Translations under genes and position numbers: made by a program
NCBI RefSeq assembly: GCF_000421345.1
Contig: NZ_ATWV01000008.1
Location: 1 to 64,000, forward strand
Source: Treponema bryantii NK4A124
GTDB lineage: Bacteria > Spirochaetota > Spirochaetia > Treponematales > Treponemataceae
Length of the DNA stretch: 64,000 bases
Direction of reading: 5' to 3'
Shown: positions 21,225 through 30,830 of the stretch, piece by piece
Numbering within the stretch: position 1 is the stretch's first letter
Layout: each line of letters opens with the position of its first letter
The notes under the pieces: generated by a model
What the model saw: the letters and a program-made list of their open reading frames with translations, nothing else
Database searches by the model: none
Told to the model about the DNA's origin: nothing

Positions 21225-22628
21225 ATGCTGTCTTTAGAGAAAGGTATGAACCAGGTCCACCATGTTCTTAATGCCGACCAGATGGCGAATATCGCTTTGA
21301 GAATGCTTGCCTGCATAAACAGGGAAGTTGTTCTTCACAGCGTAAGGACAGCATATCTCGCTTACAAAACCGTATGCGTACATCCGATGAATAAGCAATG
21401 TATACCGGAAAAGCTGGTCATGCTTGCAATCTTCCATACAATCGGATTTTTCCGCGAAGACATTCATTTTAATTATTTTCCGCATGATGCAAACATCGAC
21501 TACTTTGCAAATGAAAAATCTGTAGAAAGCAAATATGTTTTTGCCTGCTACTATCTTGAATACATGACCCCGCTCAAAGGCGATGCGGTAGGCCTCCAGA
21601 ATTTTTTACAGCCCTATAATAAAGATTTGCGGCAGTACGTTTATCAGGAAGAATACAAAGACGTAATTTACCTCTGCGCAAGAATCAGCGATTATGTAAT
21701 GAAAAATCCTGACAAGCCCCTTCCTTCTGATTTAAACGAACTTGCTCCCGGTCATTTTGATCCTGAATATGTAGCAGCTTTTTCTGAGGCTAACAAAAAT
21801 AATGTGCTTACTGATACTATTAAAATAGGAACTCATTTTGATGAAATTACAAAGCTGGTTTCCACAATTCAGCTTTCTCCTGCAGAAAACAAAATGCTTG
21901 AAAAGATGCTGATTCACCTGCTGGATTTTAAGAGCACTTCGACGATGAAGCATTCCATCAATACTTCCAGTTATGCACTCTCACTCGGTCTGAGAATGAA
22001 CCTCACTGACCATGAATTAACGGTTCTCTATAACAGCGCTTTCCTTCATGACATAGGTAAAATGGCAACTCCGCAGCGCATTCTGGAATCTCCCGGAAAG
22101 CTTTCGCCGGAAGACATGGGTATTATGCACCATCATGTAAATCATTCTAAACGCATTCTCAGCGGATTTGTAGATGATGAAATCCTGGAAACAGTTTACC
22201 GGCATCACGAAAAGCTTAACGGTCAGGGCTACCCCCATCATGTAGAAGGAAAAGACCTTACGCTGATACAGAGGATTCTCACGGTTGCAGACATCACAAG
22301 TGCCCTCAACGACAGCCGCAGCTATAAGGGTGAGTTCTCTAAAGATAAAACCATTTCCATTATCAAAGATATGACAGACAAAGGCGAGCTCGACCCTAGA
22401 ATTACAAAATTTGTAATTGAAGATTTTGATGAGCTGGTAAAAGAGCAGCAGTTTTTCCAGAGCATGCTTGCAGTTGATTTCAGTAAGGTTATCATCAATT
22501 ATAATAATTATATTTATGAAGATGTTGATATGTGGGTGGAAAACCTTATGAATGCCACGACAACTTATAACGAAAATACAGAAGATATTGATGACATTGA
22601 AGAACTGGAAGATTTAGAAGAGTTGTAA
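21225..22628 (+). CDS. HD-GYP domain protein (c-di-GMP phosphodiesterase)
   Basis: The C-terminal half (about 240-400) is a complete HD-GYP domain: HDIGK, HHVNHSKRIL, and HHEKLNGQGYP, so hydrolysis of cyclic di-GMP is expected. The N-terminal half looks like a second, degenerate HD-type domain (LHSVRTAYLAYK, then FHTIGFF where HDIG would be), giving a tandem architecture. There are no membrane helices, so it is cytoplasmic. The C-terminus ends in an acidic stretch (DDIEELEDLEEL). It lies 31 bases after era. The start is uncertain: ATG 21246 has AGAGAAAGGT just before it and could be used instead. Confidence 0.9.
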   Translation: MLSLEKGMNQVHHVLNADQMANIALRMLACINREVVLHSVRTAYLAYKTVCVHPMNKQCIPEKLVMLAIFHTIGFFREDIHFNYFPHDANIDYFANEKSVESKYVFACYYLEYMTPLKGDAVGLQNFLQPYNKDLRQYVYQEEYKDVIYLCARISDYVMKNPDKPLPSDLNELAPGHFDPEYVAAFSEANKNNVLTDTIKIGTHFDEITKLVSTIQLSPAENKMLEKMLIHLLDFKSTSTMKHSINTSSYALSLGLRMNLTDHELTVLYNSAFLHDIGKMATPQRILESPGKLSPEDMGIMHHHVNHSKRILSGFVDDEILETVYRHHEKLNGQGYPHHVEGKDLTLIQRILTVADITSALNDSRSYKGEFSKDKTISIIKDMTDKGELDPRITKFVIEDFDELVKEQQFFQSMLAVDFSKVIINYNNYIYEDVDMWVENLMNATTTYNENTEDIDDIEELEDLEEL

Positions 22629-22692
22629 CATACCGTCACCCCGAACTTGATTCAGGATGACAAAAAAAGCCCTTTTCATTATATTATATAGT

Positions 22693-22932
22693 ATGCAAAT
22701 AACTTACAAAACTCAGGGCGTGTGCGCACGCTCCATTACTTTTGATAAGGACGAGAGTGGTAAAATCACAAACATCAGCTTTGAAGGCGGCTGCAACGGC
22801 AACCTCAAGGCAATTTCAAAGCTCTGCGAAGGCATGACAGCAGACGAAATTGCAGCTAAGCTTAAGGGCAACACCTGCGGCTTTAAGAGCACAAGCTGCG
22901 CCGACCAACTGGCTATTGCGGTGAGTAAATAA
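22693..22932 (+). CDS. TSCPD-domain protein (TIGR03905-like)
   Basis: This 79-residue protein matches the small TSCPD family related to the C-terminal zinc domain of class II ribonucleotide reductases: GVCARSITFD, FEGGCNGNLKAIS, and GNTCGFKSTSCADQL, with four conserved cysteines that probably bind metal. The function is not known. The start at MQITYKTQG is chosen from family length; the frame is open 12 codons further upstream, through a dispersed repeat. TATATT at 22680-22685 could be its -10 box, again very near the ATG. It precedes ychF by 16 bases. Confidence 0.85.
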   Translation: MQITYKTQGVCARSITFDKDESGKITNISFEGGCNGNLKAISKLCEGMTADEIAAKLKGNTCGFKSTSCADQLAIAVSK

Positions 22933-22948
22933 TTTTTAGAGGATATAT

Positions 22949-24079
22949 ATGGCACTTGAATGTGGTATTGTTGGACTTCCAAACGTTGGAAAGTCTACTA
23001 TTTTTTCGGCTTTGACTGCGGCCCCTGCTGCGGCAGAGAATTTTCCTTTCTGTACAATCGACCCTAACATCGGTATTGTTGATTTGCCGGATGAACGCCT
23101 GGACTTTCTGGCTTCGATTCACAATCCAAAAAAGAAGACACCTGCAAGCGTAAAGTTTGTTGATATTGCGGGTCTCATTAAGGGTGCAAGCAACGGCGAA
23201 GGTCTTGGAAACAAGTTCCTTGCAAACATCCGCGAGTGTTCGGTTATAGCCCATGTTGTACGCTGTTTTGATAATCCTGATATTATGCACGTTCGCGACA
23301 ATGCAAACGAGGCCGCTCCGATTGACCCGGAAAGCGATATTCTTACTATTAACTGGGAGCTCTGTCAGGCAGACTTGAACACAATCGAAGCCCGCCAGGA
23401 CAAGGTTACCCGCGCAATCCGCTCACTCGGAAAAGAAGAAGAAAAGAAGTACGCACCTTGGATTTCTGCCGTTGCAAAAATCAAGCCTCTTCTTCAGGAC
23501 GGAAAATGTGCCCGCACCGCAGACCTCACAGACGACGAGCGCGCTGCCCTTTACGACATGTTCCTTCTTACAATGAAGCCAACAATTTACGTAGCAAATG
23601 TTGATGAAGATTCTATTGAAGCACAGACTAACAAATATGTTGAAGTTGTTAAAAAATATGCCGACGAAGAGCACAGTGAGGTTGTTGTAATCTGCGGAAA
23701 GTTTGAGGCAGACCTTGCAGAAATTACAGACCCGGCTGACCGCAAGGACTTTATGGACAGCGTTGGTCTTAAAGAAAGCGGACTTGCTACCCTCGCCCGC
23801 AAAACTTATCACCTTATGGGCCTCCGCACCTTCTTTACAGGCGGACCAGATGAGTGCCGTGCCTGGACAATTCACGCAGGCGACAAAGCTCCACGCGCCG
23901 CCGGTGTAATCCACACAGATTTTGAGAAGGGCTTTATCAAGGCCGAAGCCTATACCATCGATGACCTCCGCCAGTACAAGGACGAAGCTGCAATCAAGGC
24001 AGCCGGCAAGTACCGCCAGGAAGGTAAGGAATACGTGGTTCAGGACGGAGATGTTCTCTTCTTTAAGTTCAATGTCTGA
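22949..24079 (+). CDS. ychF: Redox-regulated ATPase YchF
   Basis: This 376-residue Obg-family P-loop protein binds ATP rather than GTP and associates with ribosomes. Visible motifs are the P-loop GLPNVGKST (residues 8-16), a G3 DIAGL, the coiled-coil insertion, and a C-terminal TGS-like domain ending in VQDGDVLFFKFNV. NVDE replaces the guanine-specific NKxD, as expected for YchF. AGAGGA precedes the ATG. Three hairpins follow the stop. Confidence 0.96.
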   Translation: MALECGIVGLPNVGKSTIFSALTAAPAAAENFPFCTIDPNIGIVDLPDERLDFLASIHNPKKKTPASVKFVDIAGLIKGASNGEGLGNKFLANIRECSVIAHVVRCFDNPDIMHVRDNANEAAPIDPESDILTINWELCQADLNTIEARQDKVTRAIRSLGKEEEKKYAPWISAVAKIKPLLQDGKCARTADLTDDERAALYDMFLLTMKPTIYVANVDEDSIEAQTNKYVEVVKKYADEEHSEVVVICGKFEADLAEITDPADRKDFMDSVGLKESGLATLARKTYHLMGLRTFFTGGPDECRAWTIHAGDKAPRAAGVIHTDFEKGFIKAEAYTIDDLRQYKDEAAIKAAGKYRQEGKEYVVQDGDVLFFKFNV

Positions 24080-24081
24080 TC

Positions 24082-24184
24082 ATGCTGACACGCAGGCGTG
24101 CAGCATATCTGGAACATATCAGGACGCTGCGCGCCTGATAAATTAATTTCGTGTCGACAAACTCGCTTCGCTCGTTTGCGACAC
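24082..24184. terminator. Three hairpins downstream of ychF
   Basis: Perfect or near-perfect stems occur at 24082-24106 (ATGCTG/CAGCAT with GC-rich inner pairs), 24117-24140 (TATCAGG/CCTGATA) and 24151-24184 (GTGTCG-CAAAC/GTTTG-CGACAC). None has a clear T-run, so they may be repeats or mRNA-end structures rather than simple terminators. Confidence 0.5.
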
Positions 24185-24199
24185 AAATCATAGACTAAC

Positions 24200-24229
24200 A
24201 AAAAAAAGCTTGCTTCGCTCGCTTTTTTT
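24200..24229 (+). terminator. Bidirectional terminator-like hairpin
   Basis: An A-run plus GC pairs with GC plus a T-run (AAAAAAAGC ... GCTTTTTTT) around an 11-base loop, just before the endoglucanase gene. Confidence 0.6.
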
Positions 24230-24241
24230 ATCGGAGATCCT

Positions 24242-25876
24242 ATGAGAATCAAATCAAATCTTTTCAAATCACTTACAATTTTAATTCTTTCAACCACAAT
24301 CACTTTCACAACTTTTGCACAATCAAAAAAAATCAACACTTCCCTTTCTGCAATGGATCTTGCAAAGCAGATGGAATGCGGCTGGAACCTTGGAAACTCA
24401 CTGGATGCCCGTGACAACTGGTCTGCACAATCAAAGAAGTTTCCTTTTAATCAGGGAGTAGGTTCTGAAGCCGTATGGGGCGAAGAGATTACCACAAAAG
24501 CAATTATCGAAACCGGAATCAAAAACGGCTACAAAACAATCCGCCTTCCGGTAACCTGGTGTAATCACTTAGTAGATACTAACTACACAATCGATCCAAA
24601 GTGGATGGCCCGCGTAAAAGAAATTGTAGACTGGTCTATCGATGCAGGCTACTACGTAATTCTGAACGAACATCATTCTGTTCACGATGACATGAGTAAT
24701 CCTCTTAAGCACTGCGAAGGCTACATTGTCCACACAGGCGACGAAAAAGAATCAAAGGCATTTTTACAGGCAATCTGGAAGCAGATTTCAGAAACCTTCA
24801 ACGACAACTATGATGAACATTTGATTTTTGAAACAATGAATGAGCCAAGAAACTCTGCTCACGAACACTGTTGGAATCCACAGCCAAAAAGCTGTAAAGA
24901 ATGCAAGGCTGATGTTCAACTGCTAAATGAATTAAACCAGCTGATTCTGGACACAATTCGTGCAAGCGGAGGAAATAATGCAAACCGCTTTGTAATGATA
25001 CCGGGAATGGGGACAAGCATTTCTACCGCGCTTGCAGATTATTTTGTTTTACCAAAAGATTCTGCAAATGACAGACTGCTTGTAACAGTTCACTTGTATC
25101 CACTTGATGCAGGTGGAACCAGAAACGGTTCACATCATTTTAATTCACAGACAAGAAATGAAATTATTACAAATTTCCGTCTTCTGGATAAAAAGTTCTC
25201 TTCTAAAGGAATTCCTGTAGTCTTAGGTGAATGCGGAGCTTCGAGAATAGGCGGCACTGTCTGGGAAGGTAATGTTCAAAAGCAGATTACAGATTACGTT
25301 GTAACTTACGAAGACCGCCTCAATTGTTTTTCTTTTCTGGCAAGCCAGACAGGAAAATACACAATGCCTTTATTAAACTGGGATTGCGGCGGAACAGACT
25401 ATATGGCAACAATAGACCGCAAAAACTGCAAAGTTGTTGAAGCAGAATACAATGCTGCCGTTATCAAAGCCTGGCAGGATGCAAATAAAAATCCTGCTGC
25501 AACAAATTCTTCTATTGAGGATGAATCTATTTCTCTCGAACACATAACAGCCTGGGACAAAACAAAAGTTTCTTATGACGAGAAAACTAAAACCCTCAAT
25601 CTTAAAGGTTCATGGCAGGGCTGCGATATCTGGCTTGGATCAAAAGATATTTCCGAGTACTCTAATCTTATTCTTAAATATAAAGCTACGGCTTCTTTTA
25701 CAGTTGAAGTAAGATATGCAGATGAAAATGAAGGAAAGAAAAGCAAAGCTGCATCTGGAACAAAAACTCTTAAGATTCCGCTTGATAAATCAAAAAAAGT
25801 AAAACAAATATTGTTCATGTCAGAAAATAGTGCTTCAAAAATAACTTTTGAAAGCATTGTTTTTTCAATAAAATAG
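24242..25876 (+). CDS. Secreted GH5 endoglucanase with C-terminal carbohydrate-binding-like domain
   Basis: A signal peptide (about 1-26, ending TTFAQ) is followed by a glycoside hydrolase family 5 barrel (about 35-390). The acid/base glutamate is E201 in FETMNEP and the nucleophile is E330 in LGECGAS; ECGWNLGNSLDA and LNEHH are also typical. It should cut internal beta-1,4-glucan bonds of cellulose or related polymers outside the cytoplasm. Residues about 415-544 form an extra beta-rich domain (WQGCDIWLGSKDISEYSNLILKY) that may bind carbohydrate. GGAG precedes the ATG. This gene supports a plant-fibre-fed gut habitat. Confidence 0.94.
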   Translation: MRIKSNLFKSLTILILSTTITFTTFAQSKKINTSLSAMDLAKQMECGWNLGNSLDARDNWSAQSKKFPFNQGVGSEAVWGEEITTKAIIETGIKNGYKTIRLPVTWCNHLVDTNYTIDPKWMARVKEIVDWSIDAGYYVILNEHHSVHDDMSNPLKHCEGYIVHTGDEKESKAFLQAIWKQISETFNDNYDEHLIFETMNEPRNSAHEHCWNPQPKSCKECKADVQLLNELNQLILDTIRASGGNNANRFVMIPGMGTSISTALADYFVLPKDSANDRLLVTVHLYPLDAGGTRNGSHHFNSQTRNEIITNFRLLDKKFSSKGIPVVLGECGASRIGGTVWEGNVQKQITDYVVTYEDRLNCFSFLASQTGKYTMPLLNWDCGGTDYMATIDRKNCKVVEAEYNAAVIKAWQDANKNPAATNSSIEDESISLEHITAWDKTKVSYDEKTKTLNLKGSWQGCDIWLGSKDISEYSNLILKYKATASFTVEVRYADENEGKKSKAASGTKTLKIPLDKSKKVKQILFMSENSASKITFESIVFSIK

Positions 25877-25885
25877 GAGCGTAAA

Positions 25886-27220
25886 ATGAATTTAAAATGG
25901 ATAATTCTGACACTTGCACTTGTTATGTACCTGCTCGTAATCATCTTTCAAAACAAGAAAGTATGGATGACAAGTGCTGCAGCCCTCATCACAATCGTAC
26001 TCGGTTTTTTAGCTCAGGGCGGAGCGCTCGCAGGAAATGTTTTTGAGCCGCTCGGGGGACTTGGCGAACTCGCACATCATATTTTCCTCGAGCTCATCAA
26101 CTGGAATATTCTTATGATTTACGTGGGCTCTATGATTATTGCAGCCCTCTTTATTTATTCTCGTGTTCCGGCAAGAATTGCCGACGCCCTTGTTACAATT
26201 TCGCCAAGCACAGGAATTGCGGTTATTCTGATTCTTGCAATGACAGGCATTATTTCTATTTTTGTTGAAAACGTTGCAACTGTTCTTGTAATGGCACCGA
26301 TCGCCCTTGCTCTTTCTAAAAAACTCAAGCTTAATCCGGTTCCATTTATGATTGGTCTTGCCCTCATGTCAAACCTGGAAGGAACTGCAACCCTCGTTGG
26401 CGACCCTCCAAGCATGATTTTTGCAAGCTACGCTCACTACACCTTCAACGACTTTTTTGTTCATCAGGGAAAGATTTCTATCTTCTTCTTTATTCAGGCT
26501 GGTCTTATTGTAGGCTGTATTTTCTTTTACTGCTTCTTCAGCAAGGCAAAGGAAAAGGCAAGTGTAGACAAAGAACCTGTAATTTCTTATCTGCCACTCT
26601 GGCTTCTTTTGATTATGATTGGTGGCCTTGCTGTGATTTCATTTCTAACTCCGGAGCTTGGTTACAGCTCGGGCTGCTTTGTACTGGGACTTGGTTTGCT
26701 CGGCCTTCTCTGGTACCGTCTTTCACAGAAAAAAAGCCCGGCAGAAATCTGGACTCTTGTAAAAGAACTGGACTGGGAAACCATCGCCTTTTTGATTGGA
26801 ATCTTTGTAGTGGTAGGAGCCATCAGCGAGACTGGCCTGCTCGACGATTTTGCCGGATGGCTTGCTCACATAACAGGCGGCAGCAAATTCGCAGGCTTTA
26901 TTTTGATTCTTGCCTTCTCTATTTTGATTTCCGGCTTTGTTGATAATGTTCCTTACATCATCGTAATGCTGCCGGTTGCAGGTTCACTTGCCACAGGCCT
27001 TGGAATCCAGAAAGAGCTTTTGATGTTCGCACTTTTGATTGGTTCCTGCCTTGGCGGAAACCTCACTCCATTCGGAGCTTCAGCAAACGTCGTTGCAATG
27101 GGAATCCTCAAAAAGGAAGGCCACCCTATCACCTTCCCAGGCTTCCTGAAAATCTCCGCTCCTTTTACAATTTTAACTACAGCCGCAGCAGCAGCTTTGC
27201 TATGGGCTATATGGGCATAA
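25886..27220 (+). CDS. ArsB/NhaD-type (SLC13-like) ion transporter
   Basis: The 444-residue protein has about eleven membrane helices. It carries two similar halves typical of the ion transporter superfamily: FVENVATVLVMAPIALA with TATLVGDPPSMIFASYA in the first, and FVDNVPYIIVMLPVA with GGNLTPFGASANVVAMG in the second. The family includes sodium/proton antiporters (NhaD) and arsenite or dicarboxylate carriers; the substrate cannot be told from sequence alone. It starts 9 bases after the endoglucanase stop, so co-transcription is likely. Confidence 0.88.
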   Translation: MNLKWIILTLALVMYLLVIIFQNKKVWMTSAAALITIVLGFLAQGGALAGNVFEPLGGLGELAHHIFLELINWNILMIYVGSMIIAALFIYSRVPARIADALVTISPSTGIAVILILAMTGIISIFVENVATVLVMAPIALALSKKLKLNPVPFMIGLALMSNLEGTATLVGDPPSMIFASYAHYTFNDFFVHQGKISIFFFIQAGLIVGCIFFYCFFSKAKEKASVDKEPVISYLPLWLLLIMIGGLAVISFLTPELGYSSGCFVLGLGLLGLLWYRLSQKKSPAEIWTLVKELDWETIAFLIGIFVVVGAISETGLLDDFAGWLAHITGGSKFAGFILILAFSILISGFVDNVPYIIVMLPVAGSLATGLGIQKELLMFALLIGSCLGGNLTPFGASANVVAMGILKKEGHPITFPGFLKISAPFTILTTAAAAALLWAIWA

Positions 27221-27224
27221 AATT

Positions 27225-27629
27225 ATGACAGATATTAATAAATTTCTTTCTGATGTAGAAAAAACACTTAAACACGACCGACAGAATAATGGCGGCAAAA
27301 GTTCTTACGACCGCGTAAAGGGAGACTTGCGCCGCCTTTTTGAACGCAACGCCGCAGCTGTTGGCGAACTTGCAGATTCAATTTTTGAATATTGGGAAAA
27401 CGAATATATTTACCGCTCTACTGATTTGACCTGGGAGCCGAGTTCTGAGAATCAGAACCGGCTTGCGGCTTATCTCGCCTTTCTTGAAAACAGCGATGAA
27501 TACCAGGAGCTGATTTCTGATGCCGACTGGGAAGAATTTGGCCGGCTTGTAAACTTTGAAGCTGAAGATCTGGACGTTGATGTTTTGCAGGATTTGATGA
27601 AGATTCTTGTAAGCAAGGGCGCGTATTAA
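27225..27629 (+). CDS. Hypothetical protein in transporter-radical SAM operon
   Basis: This 134-residue, acidic, mostly helical soluble protein is not recognised as a known family. It lies 4 bases after the transporter stop and its stop overlaps the ATG of the radical SAM gene (TAATG), so it is translated as part of this operon. Codon use is like its neighbours, supporting a real gene. Two parts are visible: a basic N-terminal half (about 1-60) and a very acidic C-terminal half with ESDEYQELISDADWEEF-like helices. Confidence 0.75.
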   Translation: MTDINKFLSDVEKTLKHDRQNNGGKSSYDRVKGDLRRLFERNAAAVGELADSIFEYWENEYIYRSTDLTWEPSSENQNRLAAYLAFLENSDEYQELISDADWEEFGRLVNFEAEDLDVDVLQDLMKILVSKGAY

Positions 27630-28699
27630 TGTATACAATCGAGCTCTACAAGCAATGCCGCCAGTGCCCTAGAAAGTGCGGAGTCGATCGTACGGCAAGT
27701 ACGGTGGTTGAGTGCCCGCAAGGGCGTATCGAAACCACCGCAAATTACAGCATCGGCTTTTGCCGCGAACCTGCTGACCTTCGCATTGCCTTTGCGGGCC
27801 TTCACTTTGGCGAGGAACCTCTTGTAACAGTTTTCGGGGGCAGCGGAACTATCTTTTTTACCGGCTGTACTCTGCGCTGCGCTTTCTGTCAGAACTATCA
27901 GATTAGTCAGGATGGATTTGGGCGGGCTGTTGACTGCGCCGAGTTTACTGACATCTGTTTACGCTTGCAGGCTGCCGGGGCAGAAAACATAAATCTTGTT
28001 ACGGGAAGCCATCACATTCCAAAAATCGCAGAGTACCTTCGGGCTGCAAGAGATGCTGGTGTTACTGTGCCCTTTTGCTGGAACTCTTCTGCTTATGAAT
28101 CTGTTGAAATGCTGGAACTTTTGAAGGGGCTTGTTACAATCTGGCTGCCGGATTTAAAAACTATGGACAGCGCCTTTTCAAAAAAACTTTTTGCTGCGCC
28201 TGACTACCCCGATGCAGCCACCGCCGCAATCAAATGGATGATAGAAAATAACCCGTTGGAAATTGCAGAGATTCCCGAACCACCGAATGCAAAGCCCGCA
28301 GAATGGGCAGAGCCGGGTCAGCCCCGCGACAAAATGATGTCTGGAGTAATTATCCGACACCTTTTTATGCCAGGCCACTTTGCAGAAACTGCAGATGTGC
28401 TTGCCTGGCTCAAGGAAAACGCAGACGGCCGCGCCATCATCAGCCTGATGAATCAATATACGCCGGTACCTTTTGAAGAAGATTCCCAGAAGCTGGCTGC
28501 CCGCACTGTCGCCCTTTCATCAATTGAAAACCGCCTCGTCACCGCCGAAGAAGACGCCGACATCCGCGACCTGATAGAAGCCTACGATTTCGAATACCTC
28601 TTCTATCAGGAGCTCACCGACGACACCAGCTGGCTGCCGGACTTCCGCCGCCCGCAACCGTTTAGTAATAAACTTGCAACGCCGGTCTGGCACTGCTAA
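27629..28699 (+). CDS. Radical SAM protein of the PflX/AmmeMemoRadiSam type
   Basis: The radical SAM cluster motif is CTLRCAFCQNYQIS (about residues 81-94), binding a 4Fe-4S cluster and S-adenosylmethionine. An N-terminal cysteine set (CRQCPRKCGVDR, later CPQG and FCRE) is typical of PflX-like proteins. These resemble pyruvate formate-lyase activases, but the true substrate of the PflX branch is not settled. The last codons overlap head-on with the stop of the CotH lipoprotein gene: TAA on the plus strand and TAG on the minus strand share two bases, leaving no room for a terminator. Confidence 0.9.
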   Translation: MYTIELYKQCRQCPRKCGVDRTASTVVECPQGRIETTANYSIGFCREPADLRIAFAGLHFGEEPLVTVFGGSGTIFFTGCTLRCAFCQNYQISQDGFGRAVDCAEFTDICLRLQAAGAENINLVTGSHHIPKIAEYLRAARDAGVTVPFCWNSSAYESVEMLELLKGLVTIWLPDLKTMDSAFSKKLFAAPDYPDAATAAIKWMIENNPLEIAEIPEPPNAKPAEWAEPGQPRDKMMSGVIIRHLFMPGHFAETADVLAWLKENADGRAIISLMNQYTPVPFEEDSQKLAARTVALSSIENRLVTAEEDADIRDLIEAYDFEYLFYQELTDDTSWLPDFRRPQPFSNKLATPVWHC

Positions 28700-30381
28700 A
28701 GAGCATTAATCGCACTATCGAGCCAGCTGAAACGTTCATTGCACCAATCAATAAGATATTGAACCTCACTTTGATAAGTAGTTCGATTTTCATAACCTGC
28801 AGCATTTGGCCAGACATAGATTCCTAAAATTTGCCATTTTTTAAAATTATAATCTGCAGACGCTTTATTTTCATCTGCAAGCAACTGGATTTTCGTATTA
28901 ACAGTTGTGTACAAGTCTGATTTCTTTTCATTCCAGCGTGCTTTCAAGTTAGTCACAAATAACGGATCCTGGAACATACGTGAAATCCATGCAGCATTTT
29001 TTATCCAAAAACCTTCTGTTTTATCACAATTATTATAGTCAATATTTCCACAAGAAATATCAAAATCCCAATTTGGCCCCATATGTAATTTTGAAGTTTC
29101 TGGATTATAGTACAAATATACTGAAGAAAAGAATATTGCATCATTATTCTTTGTAAATTCATTAATGATATACCAGTCTATAACTGAACTTTCATCGATG
29201 TATTCTCGCCATCCATTATCCACATCAGTAAACCCATCACCATAAAGAGCATTTTCTGTAGTTTGGATTATATTATCTACATGGTTTTTAATTTCCTGCG
29301 AAACTTCATCTGGGTCTTTTAATACAAAATTTTTACCGCTTATACTACCTTCAACATAAATATCTTCTGCTGTGATTCTGCCGGCTGGATCAATCTCAAG
29401 CACAAAACCTCCGTCACTTAAATCTTTTACACCGTCATTATTTGAATCAACTACTTTACCAGCCTTATTTGCAGCTAACTTTTCTTCAACATCCGAGATA
29501 TCTTGAATATCTATTCTTCCGCTTCCAATTGAATTCTTTTCACTTAAAGTGTAATTACCAATATACTCTCCATTTAAAACTACTTCGACACTCACATAAG
29601 TTGGATTCCATTCTTCATTAAATATTTCCGTTCCTAAAACTGATGCAAATTTATTTCTAAGTAATGTCTTATCCGAATAATTTGCAATTATGCACCATTT
29701 TTTTGATTCAGGTAAACCGAAGATACTCTGTTTTTTGTCAAATTTAATATTATAACCTTTTTTTGGCATTCCCCAGCTCGAGTTTCCACGACCTTTTATT
29801 CCTTCTTTTACTACTCCATTTTTAATTTTTTTAAATCTATATTCTGTAATACCGTAATCTTCTGTAACAAGTCTAAAATTACCAGTACAATAAGAATCTT
29901 TTGTAATTGAAGATGTAGCAACATCTCCTGTAGAAATATACAATACAGGTAGCCCCGTGCATGCGACACTAAACGGTATTATTGAATAATCTGTTTTTTT
30001 CCCACCATCTCCATTGTCAAAAAGATGCTCTGTTACAAGACAATAATAATTCTTGATTCCAGTTGCTGTAAATGTGGGTGTTGTATAAGTTGAATAAACC
30101 TCATTTTCAAGCAAAGTACCATTTTCAGGCTCACCCTCATACCATTGATAAGAAACAAATGAATCTTTTTGTGAAGGTTGTGCTCTACAAACCAACTGAA
30201 CAGCCTCTCCTTTAGAAGCAACATTCAATTCATAAGATTGAGAATTGATCAAAGGTAATCCAGCATTCTCAAGTATAACTTCCTCTTCATCATCTGAAGA
30301 ATGCTGACATGAAGTTACCATTAAGCAAACAAGAGAAAATAATATTATTGCTTTTACAAAGAAAAAATGATTTTTTTTCAT
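28696..30381 (-). CDS. CotH-kinase-family lipoprotein
   Basis: A lipoprotein signal (LVCLMVTSC, lipid cysteine near residue 25) is followed by an Ig-like region (about 40-150) and a CotH domain (about 190-540). CotH motifs are clear: IKGRGNSSWGMPKKGYNIKFD, LRNKFA, VLNGEYIGNYTL and GPNWDFDISCGN. CotH proteins are protein-kinase-like folds, shown to phosphorylate spore-coat proteins in Bacillus; in fibre-degrading gut bacteria they are often exported and attached to cell-surface proteins. The target here is unknown. A small XRE regulator is divergent from it with paired palindromes in between. The gene is AT-richer than its left neighbour. Confidence 0.9.
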   Translation of the reverse strand: MKKNHFFFVKAIILFSLVCLMVTSCQHSSDDEEEVILENAGLPLINSQSYELNVASKGEAVQLVCRAQPSQKDSFVSYQWYEGEPENGTLLENEVYSTYTTPTFTATGIKNYYCLVTEHLFDNGDGGKKTDYSIIPFSVACTGLPVLYISTGDVATSSITKDSYCTGNFRLVTEDYGITEYRFKKIKNGVVKEGIKGRGNSSWGMPKKGYNIKFDKKQSIFGLPESKKWCIIANYSDKTLLRNKFASVLGTEIFNEEWNPTYVSVEVVLNGEYIGNYTLSEKNSIGSGRIDIQDISDVEEKLAANKAGKVVDSNNDGVKDLSDGGFVLEIDPAGRITAEDIYVEGSISGKNFVLKDPDEVSQEIKNHVDNIIQTTENALYGDGFTDVDNGWREYIDESSVIDWYIINEFTKNNDAIFFSSVYLYYNPETSKLHMGPNWDFDISCGNIDYNNCDKTEGFWIKNAAWISRMFQDPLFVTNLKARWNEKKSDLYTTVNTKIQLLADENKASADYNFKKWQILGIYVWPNAAGYENRTTYQSEVQYLIDWCNERFSWLDSAINAL

Positions 30382-30414
30382 ATAAACCTCTATTAGATAA
30401 TAGTCTAATATTAC

Positions 30415-30462
30415 AATACTTTAGTATTTAGTTAATGTCAAATTATCAAATACAATAGTATT
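30415..30462. promoter_or_regulatory. Two palindromic operators between cotH and xre
   Basis: The same half-sites occur twice: AATAC-TTTA-GTATT at 30415-30428 and AATAC-AATA-GTATT at 30449-30462, centres 34 bases apart (close to three helix turns). The second covers a TACAAT -10 box (30451-30456) for xre. The first overlaps a possible minus-strand promoter, TTGACA (30441-30436) with a 17-base spacer to TATTGT. A repressor bound here could silence both genes. Confidence 0.65.
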
Positions 30463-30484
30463 AATTATTTTGACGGAAGACATA

Positions 30485-30763
30485 ATGCTATTAAACGAAA
30501 GGATAAAACAGCTACGTACAGATAGAGGCTTAAGTCAAGTTGAACTGGCTCAAAAACTTGGCGTCTCAAAGCAAAGTGTTTCGAATTGGGAAAATGATAA
30601 TATCCAACCGTCAATTGAAATGCTTCTAAAAATATCTCATGTATTTTCCGTAAGTACTGATTTTTTGCTCGGGGAAGATAAACGTCAATTTCTAGAAATC
30701 ACAGGATTAAACCAAAAGTATATTCCACACATACAGCAGATTATTGATGACTTAAAAAAATAA
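30485..30763 (+). CDS. Small XRE-family transcription regulator
   Basis: The 92-residue protein has an N-terminal Cro/C1 helix-turn-helix (about 5-60: LRTDRGLSQVELAQKLGVSKQSVSNWEND in pieces, with the recognition helix around SKQSVSNWE) and a short helical tail that may dimerise. The ATG at 30485 has GGAAGA before it; a TTG five codons upstream (30470) is possible. Divergent from the CotH lipoprotein gene and flanked by two identical-half-site palindromes, it probably represses itself and that gene. Confidence 0.9.
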   Translation: MLLNERIKQLRTDRGLSQVELAQKLGVSKQSVSNWENDNIQPSIEMLLKISHVFSVSTDFLLGEDKRQFLEITGLNQKYIPHIQQIIDDLKK

Positions 30764-30830
30764 AGCTGACTAATACTTGATTGCCTCAAAAATAATTCTT
30801 ATGTTACAATAATCATACTTGGACAAAACA

